A DNA stretch of 64,000 nucleotides, taken from contig OX439002.1 of the NCBI GenBank assembly GCA_949316495.1, positions 11,340,001-11,404,000 on the forward strand, written 5' to 3'. Shown here in pieces: positions 1-10,717 of this stretch. This DNA is from Amphiduros pacificus (lineage: Eukaryota > Annelida > Polychaeta > Phyllodocida > Hesionidae). Every line of letters starts with the position of its first letter. The stretch's first letter is position 1. A program made the translations under genes and the position numbers. The notes below the pieces were generated by a model, which searched no databases, was not told the origin of the DNA, and was given only the letters and a program-made list of their open reading frames with translations.

Positions 1-660
1 CAGTTGAAAGTTAAACTCCATGCTGTTTGCCTATTAGGCCTCGGACCACTATTACAATGTCCCATTGAAAACCATAGTAAATGCCTCACCTTCAAAAATT
101 CATAGAAAATATTCGTATCGACCTAGGGTATTTTGAAAAATACTTATAAGATGGCAAAAATATTTATCTTTCTAAAAGCAGAGTATGAAGTTAGGTTGAC
201 CATTGAAATTTTTTGCTAGGATCTGTTAAAGCGCCACCTACCTTGAAAACAAAGAACAGAACATGGCAATCTAGAAATGAGCCCCTGATAGCAAAGATCA
301 ATATATAGTCCCTTCAATTATTCTCATTATTTTTCTAATAACTTTGACAAAACAAGCCATTATTGTGCTACTAAATATCACTATTCATTTTATGTCTAAT
401 GTGATCTGCATCTCGTTATTATCATGTATAATAAGGGGGAGTAGGAAATTATCAAGCACTACTTTCGTATGCCCTGGTCCCACATATCAAATAGTAGACT
501 CAGGTCTCTGCGGCCTCGGACCACTATGCTATTCAAAATCCACCAGAGGGCGACATGGTGAAGCGTGTGACTCTGGTGGACAGTGTGACCATTATTACAT
601 TGTCCCATTCAAAGTTCCCCACCTTCAAAAATTTGAAAAAATATATGTATCGACCTAGGA
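1..660. repeat. Two diverged direct copies of an unknown repeat
   Basis: A block beginning near 37 (gcctcggaccactatta...) and running to about 118 recurs at about 512-656 in the same orientation. Shared landmarks in order are 'cctcggaccacta', 'ttacaatgtcccatt' or 'ttacattgtcccatt', 'ccttcaaaaatt' and 'atcgacctagg'. The second copy has extra sequence between the first two landmarks. No convincing coding potential is seen; the small open frames here look like chance. The family is not recognised. Confidence 0.5.
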
Positions 661-699
661 GACCCAAAACCACATTAACAACATGGTAGCAGATATGAA

Positions 700-800
700 C
701 TGGCACCTCCCCAACATGTATACCCAAAGACATCGTCAAAAAAGACTTGAAATCCACTGTTTCCAGAAACATCACGCACTGCCCAGTGCCCATCCAATTT
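700..800 (-). mobile_element. Fragment of LINE ORF1-like N-terminus
   Basis: On the minus strand this stretch matches the plus strand at about 7370-7440. Both contain 'gggcagtgcg', 'gtttct.gaaacagtggatt' and 'ctttgggtata', and both can be read as a peptide with the motif SRNSGF or SGNSGF followed by FGY. The 7370 copy lies at the start of LINE-A, so this is best read as a short 5' fragment of the same LINE family. Only about 80 bp are shared, so the assignment is tentative. Confidence 0.4.
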
Positions 801-917
801 AAGTCCCACTATCTACATCTATAAGTTTACTGGGCAAAACCAAATGGCATCCCGCCGAGAGTGCAAGGTTGCACTAAGGGGTGCAGCTGGTACACACCAG
901 CTGCTTGTTGCCAACCT

Positions 918-1925
918 TTATACTCTGGCAAGGGAGTTCCTGAAGGATTCAGAGCTACCTGGTTTATTTAGGGGGAAGGTTATTCCAGTCAGTCCCTGTC
1001 CTTGGAAATAGCTGTATTTATAGGGGTCACAGCTTGTCGCCATTTCGATATAGCGAATTCCATGGTTTTTCCTTGTATGAGCTGATTTCATTTTGACATG
1101 TTCTGGAAGTTTCAAGGCTATTTCATCATTTATAGCCTTGTACAATAAAACCAGCCTCTGTGTCCTTCTTCTCCCTGCTAATGAATCCCATTTTAGGTAT
1201 TCCAGGATTTTTGTTACAGTGCCTGTTTCTCTCTTCCAGTTGCCAGACACAAATCTAGCAGCTCGTCTTTGAACTGATTCTATGCGGTCTATATCTTTTT
1301 TGAGGTAAGGGCCCCACACACTTGATGCATATTCTAAGTGAGGGCACACAAGTGTATTGTAGGCAGCCTCTTTAATATTTCCTGGGCACATATTGAAATT
1401 CCTTCTTACAAATCCTAGGACTTGATTTGCTTTGCAGATAATGTTGTTGATATGTTCATCCCATTTCATATTTGTTTGGAGCTCAACTCCAAGGTAGGGA
1501 TGATGTTCAACATGTTGCAAGATGTGACCATTTAATGTATGTTTTCTTGTATCAAGAGCTTGGCCTTTTTTCTTGCTGCTCAGGGTGTAGCATTTCTGAG
1601 CATTGAAGTCCATTTGCCACTCACTTGACCATTCCTCCAGCATATTTAGGTGTTCTTGCAGTTTTACTGCATCTTCGTCATCTTCAACTATTCAATATAG
1701 GAGGCTGTCGTCAGCAAAGAGCCTTTTGTTTGAATATTTTAGATTCTCTCCAATGTCATAAATATAGAGTAGAAATAGTACTGGTCCAAGTACTGTACCC
1801 TGGGGCACTCCAGATTTAACATGGACAGGGTCAGATTCATCACCGTCGATAACTACCCTCTGTTCACGGTTTGTACGCCAGCTTCCCGACTCTGTAAGAA
1901 CTCGACTTCCGGCCACTAACAATCA
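918..1925 (-). mobile_element. CR1/Jockey-like LINE fragment (reverse transcriptase C-terminal half)
   Basis: Read on the minus strand, 1922-1692 gives the RT palm with SGVPQGTVLGPVLFLLYI and the catalytic FADDSLLY box. After one in-frame TGA just past that box the same frame continues as VEDDEDAVKLQEHLN. It then runs through the thumb and C-terminal region typical of CR1/Jockey-like RTs (HPYLGVEL, LEYASSVWGPY, VQRRAARFV) to a stop at 918. The endonuclease and the N-terminal part of the RT are absent, as usual for a 5'-truncated LINE. The copy cannot be active. Just below 918 lies an unassigned GC-richer stretch that may be its 3' UTR. Confidence 0.85.
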
Positions 1926-2278
1926 AAGAATTACGTACTGTTTAAATCAACTTAAGATGTCAGCCCTGTTTGAAAATGTTTCTTTGTTTTTTCTTTATCT
2001 CAGCATCATTTCACCATTGTTTACGAGTTTGCGCAATCAGGCGAAAGTGTGTCAGTTTATTCACGGGAGTGACAGCAACAATCTGGAAACTCCACAACAT
2101 TGTGGTGCTTGTGATGTCATATGATGATTCGCCCTTTGTGTTTCCATGACGTCATCACTTGGACTCTTCCAAATGCCATTTCACGTTGTCACGTGTGATA
2201 TCGGGTAAAAAACTGAAGAAAAAACACTACAGAATTCACACAGATTTGTATTTTTAGATATTATGACTGGGAACGATA
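1926..2278. other. Unassigned spacer with a CRE palindrome
   Basis: About 350 bp between the LINE fragment and the target duplication of the gypsy element. I see no gene. It contains a perfect CRE-type palindrome (TGACGTCA near 2147) and a CACGTG E-box near 2190, either of which may be chance. Confidence 0.4.
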
Positions 2279-2283
2279 GTGAC

Positions 2284-2482
2284 TGTAATGATATATGCTC
2301 ATGGTCAATGATCCATACAAACAAACTTGACCTAGTTTATCAATGAGCATGCTCAGTACCCAGGGTCATGACCTGAGGTCACCCCTTCCTGTAATGGCTG
2401 AGTAGCTACAATACACATGGTACAACACAAGATTAAGAATCTGTTATCTTTACATGCTTGACTAAGCATCCATCATAACACA
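2284..2482 (+). repeat. 5' LTR of the Mag-type element
   Basis: 199 bp, TG...CA ended, nearly identical to 7104-7302. The flanking 5-bp duplication and the adjoining primer-binding site at 2483-2499 fix the borders. Confidence 0.95.
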
Positions 2483-2549
2483 TGGTGTCAGAAGTGGGAT
2501 AAGACATTGGTGATTACATTGAAACTGTGATTTACCAAAAAAGTGAGCC

Positions 2550-3370
2550 ATGGATCACATAGAAAAGCCAAAGAAGTTGAGTCTGGAGGGCAACCTGAAT
2601 GAGAACTGGAAGAGGTTCAAGCAGGCATGGGAAGTGTATTTTTCCCTGAAGACTCATGGACAGATGGACTTAGATGACAAGTATAAAGCCTCCTTATTTA
2701 TCCATGTGGTAGGAGATGAGGCCAGAGAAGTCTACAATGCATTTACTTGGGATGCAGAGGGTGATGAGTGGAAGTTAGACCAGATTGTTGAGAAGTTCAC
2801 TCAGTATTGTGCAGACAGGGACAGTGATGCCATGCATGTGCAGATCTAGAGGTATTTCCAGTGTAATCAGAAGGAAGGTCAGTCTATCGACAGTTATTAC
2901 ACTGAAGTCCAGTCTTTAACCAAGAACTGTAACTTTACTCCAATAACGGACAAGATGATCAAGTACAGGATTATCTGTGGAGTGAGAAATGAGGCACTGC
3001 AGGTCAGGCTACTCAGGGAACCCAACAATGCAACTCTAGCTCAGATATTGACACTCTGTAGATCCCAAGAGGCTGCTTCCAAGCAGGCCAAAGAACTAAA
3101 AGGTCAAGAAACTGTCAAAGTAGATGCTGTGCATAGGCATGATAAGTCCTATGGAAAACAGAAGAATAACCAGTCCAGGAGTACCCATAGTGGTCAGTCA
3201 AGAAATGGACACAGTGGTCAGTTTAATGGCAGTGGAAAGGTGAAAATAGACTGCAGCAGATGTGGTTATAAACACAAGCCAAATTCATGCCCAGCGTATG
3301 GTAAAAAATGTCATGAATGTGGTGGAAGGAACCATTTTTCCAAGAAGTGTAAGTCACCAGGAGTGAACAT
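2550..3370 (+). CDS. Gag region of the Mag-type element
   Basis: Starts with MDHIEKPKKLSLEG shortly after the primer-binding site and carries the capsid-like segment (NWKRFKQAWEVYF) typical of Mag/K02A2.6-type Gag. A basic linker is followed by two zinc knuckles at about 3249-3350 (CSRCGYKHKPNSC and CHECGGRNHFSKKC). The protein would package the element RNA in cytoplasmic particles. Part of a fossil copy; see the parent entry for its overall state. Confidence 0.85.
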
Positions 3371-3439
3371 GTTAGTGGCGGATGATGCTTCGGAGGGCAA
3401 CTCAGATGATGGTTTCATTGTGGATGCTGTAGAAAGTGT

Positions 3440-6400
3440 AAAATCAAAATCTATTTCTGCATGGATGGTTCCACTCACAGTGAACGGTACAAATATCAGA
3501 ATGAAACTTGATACAGGTGCGAATGTAAATATCCTCAGTGAGAAAGAGTATCAAAGTCTCAAGCAGAAGCCTAAAATCTTACCATCCAGAGTGAGATTGA
3601 CAGCGTATAATGGTGGTGATGTACCAGTAAAAGGTCAGTGTGACCTGAAGATCACACACAAGAATACTGTACACACAGCTTCATTCATCATCACACCAGC
3701 TAAAGTGCAACCTATCCTAGGGGTAAGGGAATGTGAGCGACTGAATCTAGTGAAGCGTGTGTGGGCTGTGACCATGGAGAGCCCAACTCATGATAGACCT
3801 ACTAAAGTGCCAAATATGAAAACTGTGAAAAAATCTGTGCCTAATGTGAAAAGTGAAAAGTCTGTGGGAAATAATCTAGAGCCGAAAGAGCTCAGAACTA
3901 AAGTACTCACTGAGTACAAAGATGTGTTCACTGGCTTAGGATGTCTACCAGGTGAGCACAAGATCAGCATTGAGGAGTCTGTAACACCAGTGGTCGAGGC
4001 TTGTCGTAAGATACCCTTTGCTCTACATGACAAAGTGAGAGCTGAGCTTCAAAGGATGGAGGAAGCTGGGGTGATTACGAAAGTTACTGAACCAACTGAG
4101 TGGGTGAGTGGTTTGGTGGTGGTAACTAAGAAGAATGGGAGTTTAAGGTTATGCATGGATCCCAGGAACCTTAACAAGGCCATAAAGCGTGAACACTATA
4201 AAATGCCAACACGAGAAGAGATCATGGCTAAGTTTGCCAATAAGAAGTGGTTTTCAAAGATTGACGCCAAGCACGGATTTTGGCAAATTAAACTAGACCA
4301 TGATTCTTCACTGCTGTGCACGGTAGCGACTCCATTTGGACGATATAGATTCCTACGTCTACCATTTGGTATCAAGTCAGCTCCGGAAGTATTCCACAGG
4401 ATTATGCATGAAATATTTGAAGATGTGCCAGGTGTCGACACAAGTATGGATGATGTCATAATGGCTGGAAATGGGGTAGCCGATCATGATGCTACTCTAA
4501 TGAGAGTGATGCAGAAGTGTCGTGAGAATAACCTCACACTGGGTGAGGAGAAATCATTATTCCGAGTGCCTGAATTGATATTTGTGGGAGATTTGGTAAC
4601 GAAAGATGGTCTAAAGCCAGACCCAGCCAAGATTAAAGCCATTGATGATATGGAGCGACCTACAAATGTCAAAAGTGTGCAAAGTTTCCTTGGACTCGTC
4701 ACATTCTTAGCAAGGTTCATACCTGATTTAGCCACCAGGGCGGCCCCACTTAATAAGTTGAGGGAGAAGAACACTGAGTGGATGTGGTCTGAGGAGCAGG
4801 AAAGATCATGGAAGGATCTTAAGTCAATCATCAAGTCACAACCAGTGATGCAGTTTTATGACCCAAACAAGGAAATACTGGTATCAAGTGATGCTTCCAA
4901 GTCAGGGCTTGGAGCAGTGTTATTACAGAAACACAATGATAAGTGGTTACCAGTTGCATATGCTTCAAGTTCAATGACTGATGCTGAAACCCGGTATGCT
5001 CAAATAGAGAAGGAAGCATTAGCCATGACATTTGCCTGTGACAGGTTTGATCAATATCTGTATGGTCAAACTTTCCAGATTGAAACGGATCACAAACCAT
5101 TGGTATCCATATTTACCAAAGCCTTGAATGACTGTCCAGCAAGAATACAGAGATTCAGACTAAGACTGCAGAAGTATGACTTTGAGTTATTATTCACACC
5201 AGGCAGTAAGATGTTTGTAGCAGATGCTCTGTCCAGAAACTATCCAAAGCTGAAATCTCCTCAAAGTAGCACAGAAGAGGACGTGAGAGTGTATGTTAAT
5301 CAAGTGTTAGCAACGACTCAGATGACAGATGAAAGGCTAGAGCAAGTCCGTGAAGAGACTAGCAAAGACGATGAACTGGTCAGATTGTCTCACACCATTA
5401 TGAATGGTTGGCCAGTGGAGAGATCAAAGTGCCCAGTAGAAATAGAGGATTACTGGAATTATCGAGATGAGATGACAGTTATCGATGGTATAGTGTTTAA
5501 AGGCACTAGGATTGTAATACCGGCCAGTATGAGACAGGCCATGTTACAAAAGATACATGTCGGACGCCTCGGTCAGGAGAAATGTAAGCGCAGGGCTCGT
5601 CAAGTTCTGTTCTGGCCAAGGATTAATCAAGCCATAGATGCTATGGTTAGCAAGTGTTCAGCATGTCTCACTTATCAGGCTAAACAACAGTCTGAACCAT
5701 TGTTACCGCATCCCGTACCATCAAAAGAGTGGGAGAAAGTTGCGAGTGACTTGTTTGAATTTGATGGTAATGACTATCTCTTGGTCACAGATTATTATTC
5801 TTACTACCCAGAAGTGGCCAAATTACGCAACACTAGTGCTAGAGAGGTAGTTAATGCCACCAAGCACATATTTTCGAGGCAAGGTGTACCTGAGAAACTG
5901 TTCAGTGATAATGGACCATGCTACACCAGCTATGAATACACAAAGTTCAGCAAAGACTGGGATTTTAAGCATGACAGCTCAAGCCCCCATTATCCTCAGT
6001 CAAATGGGCTGGCTGAATCATCAGTGAAAGCAGTGAAAAAGATCTTCAAGAAGGCCAAGGAGAGTGGAGAAGATCCCCTATTAGGTCTGATGATCTATCG
6101 TAACACTCCTCTAGAGTGTGGATATTCTCCAAGTGAGCTATTAATGAAGAGGGCTTTACGTACAAATCTGCCAGATGGAAGTAAACTAGTGAAACCTAAA
6201 CCAACCAGTCGGTAATGCAGCGTAAAGTTGAAATAAAGCAGAAACAGAAGCTTTATCATGACCGGAGAGCAAGTCCAACTCCACTATCACAACTGTTACC
6301 AGGTGACACAGTAAGAGTCCGAACTGATCGTCAGGATAATTGGGCTCAGAAAGCAGAGGTCAAGGAGCAGGTCGCACCAAGGTCATATAAAGTGCAGACC

Positions 6401-6720
6401 GAAAATGGTGCAGAGTACCGTAGAAATTGCAAACACCTACTGAAGACTTCAGAACAACCTCCAGTAGTCTCAGTAGAAGAGCCAACATTAGTGCCAGACT
6501 ATCTACCACTAGATCATGGAGTGATGCCATCAGCTGCACCAGGCATGCCAAGTCCTGATATAACACCCCCACCAGTAAACACTCCACCTAAACCCACCAC
6601 TCAACCTCAAACTGGTCAAAGTGCAGTAAAACCAAGGATTGATCAGTCTAACTTTATACCAGGTGTCTATGTCACACAGTCAGGCCGAGTGTCTGTGAAG
6701 CCAAATAGACTAGGAGTCTA
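3440..6720 (+). CDS. Pol region of the Mag-type element (PR-RT-RH-IN)
   Basis: Domains in order: aspartic protease with LDTGAN near 3508-3525; RT from about 4010, with a catalytic box read as SMDDVIMAG near 4444 where most gypsy elements have YLDD or VDD; RNase H at about 4860-5240 (SSDASKSGLGAVL, ETDHKPL, ADALSR); integrase zinc finger at about 5540-5680 (H..H..C..C ending CSAC); integrase core at about 5750-6180 with the DDE acidic residues in DYYSYYPE, SDNGPC and GLAESSVK. A basic and then proline-rich integrase tail reaches about 6720. The protein copies element RNA to DNA and inserts it. Fossil copy; see parent entry. Confidence 0.92.
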
Positions 6721-7103
6721 AAATGTCAGTTAAACATTAATAACAATCTGAAACTACAATATATGTGACTAATCGGGATAATAATATGCAAATATAAATT
6801 CACAGAGCAGGACATTTGACAGTTTGCAGCAGAAGTCAGAGACAATTGTTTATTATCATATTAATCAAGATAAATGGATGGGACAATAATGTAGAAGTTT
6901 TAAAGTTTAATTTCTCAGTTTAATTTTACTGTTTAATGTAAAATTGTAATATTGTGTATTGTTGTAAGAATTATCTTGAGAGAGAAATGATGTAAAGTAG
7001 TCTACTTGGTTACTGAACTTAGTTTAAAATTGTTAAAATTGTTGGTAACAAGTATGTAAACTTTAATTTTGAAAATGTAGATCTTTTCTAAGAAAGGGGA
7101 AGA

Positions 7104-7302
7104 TGTAATGATATATGCTCATGGTCAATGATCCATACAAACAAACTTGACCTAGTTTATCAATGAGCATGCGCAGTACCCAGGGTCATGACCTGAGGTC
7201 ACCCCTTCCTGTAATGGCTGAGTAGCTACAATACACATGGTACAACACAAGATTAAGAATCTGTTATCTTTACATGCTTGACTAAGCATCCATCATAACA
7301 CA
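7104..7302 (+). repeat. 3' LTR of the Mag-type element
   Basis: Direct copy of 2284-2482, preceded by a polypurine tract at about 7091-7103 and followed by the target duplication 'gtgac' at 7303-7307. Confidence 0.95.
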
Positions 7303-7344
7303 GTGACATGGGTCATAACTGTAACAGTCAATCGCCAGAGGTTG

Positions 7345-8829
7345 AGTTTATTTACTGGGGAAACTTCAACATGATGGGCAGTGCGCCGTGTTTCTAGAAA
7401 CAGTGGATTTTATGTCTATTTTACCGATGGCTTTGGGTATAGAATAGTGCTGTCTGGCATCATAAACAGAAATGACAAACCACACCTCAACTCCAAAATA
7501 GACTCAGTAAGCGATTATCTAGAGAGTCTAGAATGTGACAAAATTGCATTCATAAACCACAATGACACTGTTAAGGACCTAAAAGAAATTACACCTGAAA
7601 TTAAACGGAAAGAAAGTGGTGGCAGACAATATTGTCACTACATATGAAATGACAAACCAACAAATTGTGCCGGACACCAATAGCGTATGGGCTGTAAAAG
7701 TAAGTAAAGCTGACATTTATATACCGCTGATTCCAGACAATGTCTGCTCATAGCGGTTGATAGTAACTGGCCGGGATTCGAACCGGGAATCCCCGGATCT
7801 CAAGGCGAATACTCTACCAATTGGGCTATTTCTGGCTGTAAGGCAAAAGAGGCCCAACAAAGGTCAGGACAGCAAAAAACAGCGACCCAAACGTCTCACG
7901 TTAAAAAGTAAGAACAACAGATCCAACAGAATAATATCTGGTCCCAACAAAAGGTCACTCATGTCTTTCCCAGCAACCCATTAAGCTAAGGCACCAAAAA
8001 TAGGCAGGCCAGACTCTCCGCCCAGTGCCACTAGTACTAGTCATGGGCACCAGCAAAATCTGCAGGTAACAAACAACGTGACATCACAGCACCATGAGCC
8101 TCCAGTAGGAAGCAATCTGTGCTATTGCACACTGCAACAGTACCCCATGTTTCCTCCCCCTGTTCAACAACCCCCACCTCAGCAGTGGGTCAATGTACCA
8201 CCCCCATTTCTATACAACAGTTTACATCACAGCATACCACAACAGCCACTCATGATGTAGGCTTCCGCTCCCCCGCCAGCCACACAGTCAATTACCTGAC
8301 CACTACATACCTGATGCACCCATGCATGGTTTCATGACAAACCCTCCGACCCCATATTATGCGCCGAGGACAGCATACAACACTCATCCACTGGTAGCCA
8401 GCATCCCCTGGTGCTAAACGCGGTGGATGAGTGCAATGATTACGAATCCGGTGCTAAAACACATGGTGATGCCCAACAAACTCTGCAGAATGACTCAGCT
8501 GGTCTAGTCATCTCACGATACTCACCCATCAGTGCCATGAGCTCTTTGTCACTGGCTGATCCCATCGGGCACACCCAAGTAGAATTAGAGAAAGCCATAT
8601 TTAAACCTAGTCAAGAGCATGCTGAGCATCTTACACGTAATACCTCAGGGTCACTAACCTGCAGTGCAGAGAACATAGAGTCAAAAATTGACCTCATCAA
8701 TGTCCATGATAACAGTATTACTTTGCAGTCCACTCATATGCACAAAGGCAACTATGGCACAACAGCAGCTACAACAGCAACTACAACAGCAGCTACAGTA
8801 GATGTAGTTAGTATCTCTAAAACAGGAGC
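7345..8829 (+). pseudogene. LINE-A ORF1-like region
   Basis: Open in pieces. The first, 7381-7647, encodes an 88-aa segment with SRNSGFYVYFTDGFGY, which is also found as a fragment at 700-800. Later pieces are basic (7850-7980), proline/glutamine-rich (8130-8260, with runs of PPP and PQQ), and acidic/polar from 8411 with an ACA/GCA repeat near 8757-8800. No RRM, zinc knuckle or PHD finger is visible, so the ORF1 type is unknown. A tRNA-like sequence interrupts it at 7764-7836. Frames change several times, so the region is decayed. Confidence 0.5.
7764..7836 (-). repeat. Degenerate tRNA-like (SINE head) sequence
   Basis: On the minus strand the sequence reads as a tRNA-like body: an A-box-like 'tagcccaattggtagag', an anticodon-arm-like segment and a B box 'ggttcgaatcc'. 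The T stem has a central mismatch and the acceptor ends do not pair well, so a functional tRNA gene is unlikely. It is probably a SINE head or tRNA pseudogene inserted into the ORF1 region. A short inverted repeat (accgct...agcggt) lies just outside at about 7721-7757. Confidence 0.5.
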
Positions 8830-9066
8830 GACGCACAGGAAAATAAATATATTAAGCCTTAATGTTAATAGCTTACTGAGTAAAATTAATTTAAACATAT
8901 TACAGGACTATATTTTAGACTTTTATATCTTATGTTTTCAAGAGACTAAACTTGACAGTGCAGATGTATTAAATGTTGACCTTATTGGTTTCCAACCTCT
9001 ATATAATCACAGAAAAAGATATAAGCACAAGTCAGGTGGTTTAGCTATATTTGTTAAGGATGATAT
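8830..9066 (+). pseudogene. LINE-A endonuclease, N-terminal part
   Basis: Encodes KINILSLNVNSLLSKI, then ILCFQETKLDS and SGGLAIFVKDDI. These are the first conserved blocks of an APE-like endonuclease: the N of the first block and the E of QETKLDS are the metal-site residues. The frame ends where a solo LTR has inserted. The rest of the domain resumes at 9787. Confidence 0.8.
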
Positions 9067-9786
9067 TGTTACCCATGGTTTGTGAGTATCCGTCGTTGGG
9101 GGACATGGACGGGGGATTGATACTCTACTCTACTCGCTGGCTACTGTGAGGCGGGGCACGGAACCTAGCAACCCTATCTACCTATATGAGGTGTGAGGTA
9201 ATAAGGACTGCAGACACAGAATATACACTGCACAATATTTACCTTTATTCGGTGCTGTGTATCCTTGTCTGGCTAGGCCGGCATGGCAATGAGCGAGGCA
9301 TATGAACTACCCAAATGCATGATACTAATAGAGTCCTGAGAATACATAAAACAACCAAGTCTATGTGGTCACGATGCTGAGAGTCGTGGATCTTCGAGGC
9401 AAGTGGGCGCTGGAACTCTGAGCACCGTCAAACAGTTGCGGGGCCTTTTAAAGGATCGTTGAGCATCATGTGTGTGGGGTCTGCCTGCGTGGCTTCCTTT
9501 TCCGACACGGGGTTTCACATGGACTCGTCTGCCTGCGTGGCTTCCTTTCCCGCTACGGGGTTTCGCATGGACTCCGTCTGCCTGCGTCGTGTGGGGGAAT
9601 CACGTCATCTCTTATGCCCGGTGAGTCATCTCTATGTCCGGTGAGTGAGGCAATGTATCAGCCTGCACTTGTTGACTTCACGCGGCACACAATAATTATG
9701 CATGATATTCTGCCAGAGACTGTGATTGTCCATGATTGTCTATATATATTCCTGAGAGTCTATAGGTAGGTAATCTATATCCTACA
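9067..9786 (-). repeat. Solo LTR of the env-bearing family
   Basis: On the minus strand it starts tgtaggatatagatt (at 9786) and ends gggtaaca (at 9067), matching both termini of the LTRs at 10718, 13989, 36521 and 51620. Internal landmarks such as 'ggactgcagacacag', 'gtctggctagg' and 'gagtatccgtcgttggggga' are shared, but the middle is clearly diverged and contains an internal duplication (two copies of 'tctgcctgcgtggcttcctt' at about 9479-9550). The LINE-A frame resumes directly after it. A 4-bp duplication with one mismatch (atat/ctat) is possible. Older than the other LTR copies here by divergence. Confidence 0.8.
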
Positions 9787-9959
9787 CTATGTTCCCCTTT
9801 TGTACTGATATAAGCCTCGGTGAGAGTGAATGCGAATGTATTCAGTGGCTTAAGATTAGTAAGAAATTATTGGGATATGACCTTGTACTGGGTAATACAT
9901 ACATACCTCCACCTGACTCGAGCTATCATAAAGGTGATGAATATGACACTATATATTAG
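9787..9959 (+). pseudogene. LINE-A endonuclease, middle part
   Basis: Encodes LGESECECIQWLKISKK followed by LGYDLVLGNTYIPP, the central APE-endonuclease blocks (ECI.W and GNTYIPP). It is bounded by the solo LTR on the left and by the SINE with its 14-bp target duplication on the right. Confidence 0.75.
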
Positions 9960-10270
9960 GCCACGGGCCGTGGCGCAGTTGGTTAGAGCGCCAGCTTATT
10001 AGCACCAGTTCCTCTGTGGTGATCCAAAGGTCGTGGGTTCGAACCCCCGCTATGCCGAGATTGAACTCATGATACAATTTCACACATGACCTGAGGCCCG
10101 TGCCAAAGGGTTAACCCGTTGTCCTTGTAAATCTGTGACCGGGTCGGTTTTCATGTCAATGACCTGCGACATGACAATTCAGTGAGGCAGCACTATATCT
10201 GCTACAAGTAGGTCTCATCACGAAATGACTGAAATAATGTTGAAAGTGATGTAAAACAACAAACAAACAA
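9960..10270 (+). repeat. tRNA-derived SINE, full-length copy 1
   Basis: Begins ggccacgggccgtgg and has an A box (tggcgcagttgg, 9971-9982) and a B box (gggttcgaaccc, 10035-10046), with about 25 bp of extra sequence between the arms compared with a normal tRNA. A tRNA-unrelated body follows (ttaacccgttgtcc, gaggcagcactatatctgc) and a tail of aaac repeats. A perfect 14-bp target duplication (acactatatattag) lies at 9946-9959 and 10271-10284. Pol III would transcribe it, and mobilisation would depend on a LINE. It sits inside the LINE-A endonuclease. Confidence 0.92.
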
Positions 10271-10284
10271 ACACTATATATTAG

Positions 10285-10717
10285 ATATTAATACCACTCA
10301 TAATTGTAATATTTGTATACTGGGTGACTATAATGCCAGAACTGGCAATATGGCAGACTATATTATTTTTGCCAAATCAGTCTGTAATGAATCAGGTCAA
10401 GGTAATAGCTTTTGTAATGGTTTCCTTTTAACTGCTGATAGATTATATGATATTGGAATACCAATAGAAAGAGTTAACAAGGATATCAAATATGATAATA
10501 AAGGCAAAAAAGGTACAGGCCTAATGATAGTTAATGGTAGAGTTGGTAGGGACAGGTCGGTCGGCAACATGACATGTACTAACGGAACCAAAGATGGGAC
10601 TAGCAAAAGTACCATAGACTATGCACTATGTAATCAGTCACTTTTTAAATATATAGTAGACTTCTTTGTGGATGTTTTTGACTGCAACTTAACGGATTGT
10701 CACTCCCCCATTGGTAT
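10285..10717 (+). pseudogene. LINE-A endonuclease, C-terminal part
   Basis: Encodes ICILGDYNARTGNMADY, then DGTSKSTIDYALCNQ and LTDCHSPIGI. These match the GDFNA, SxIDYxL and SDHxP blocks of APE endonucleases, with the usual SDH replaced by DCH. The reading frame differs from that of the segment before the SINE, so the domain is frameshifted. The block stops at 10717, where the 26-kb LTR element begins. Confidence 0.85.

Larger units (their letters stand above)
2284..7302 (+). mobile_element. Young Mag-type Ty3/gypsy LTR retrotransposon
   Basis: A 5.0-kb element bounded by 199-bp LTRs that begin TG and end CA and differ at about one position, which points to a recent insertion. The 5-bp target duplication 'gtgac' lies at 2279-2283 and 7303-7307. 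A tRNA primer-binding site (tggtgtcagaagtggga) directly follows the 5' LTR, and a purine tract (agaaaggggaaga) directly precedes the 3' LTR. In between lie gag with zinc knuckles, protease, RT, RNase H and integrase in the standard gypsy order. The RT and integrase resemble the Mag/SURL/K02A2.6-like group. No envelope is seen. The copy looks almost whole, with about two or three breaks. Confidence 0.95.

Noticed and set aside
533-793. 86-aa minus-strand ORF as a host gene
   Set aside because: The part with a match is the LINE ORF1 fragment in a different frame; the remainder is the unknown repeat.
2141-2200. CRE and E-box as a host promoter
   Set aside because: No gene start follows; the next sequence is a gypsy insertion.
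9960-10050. A functional tRNA gene
   Set aside because: A and B boxes are present but the arms are separated by extra sequence, and the unit is embedded in a SINE with target duplications and recurs at 23041.
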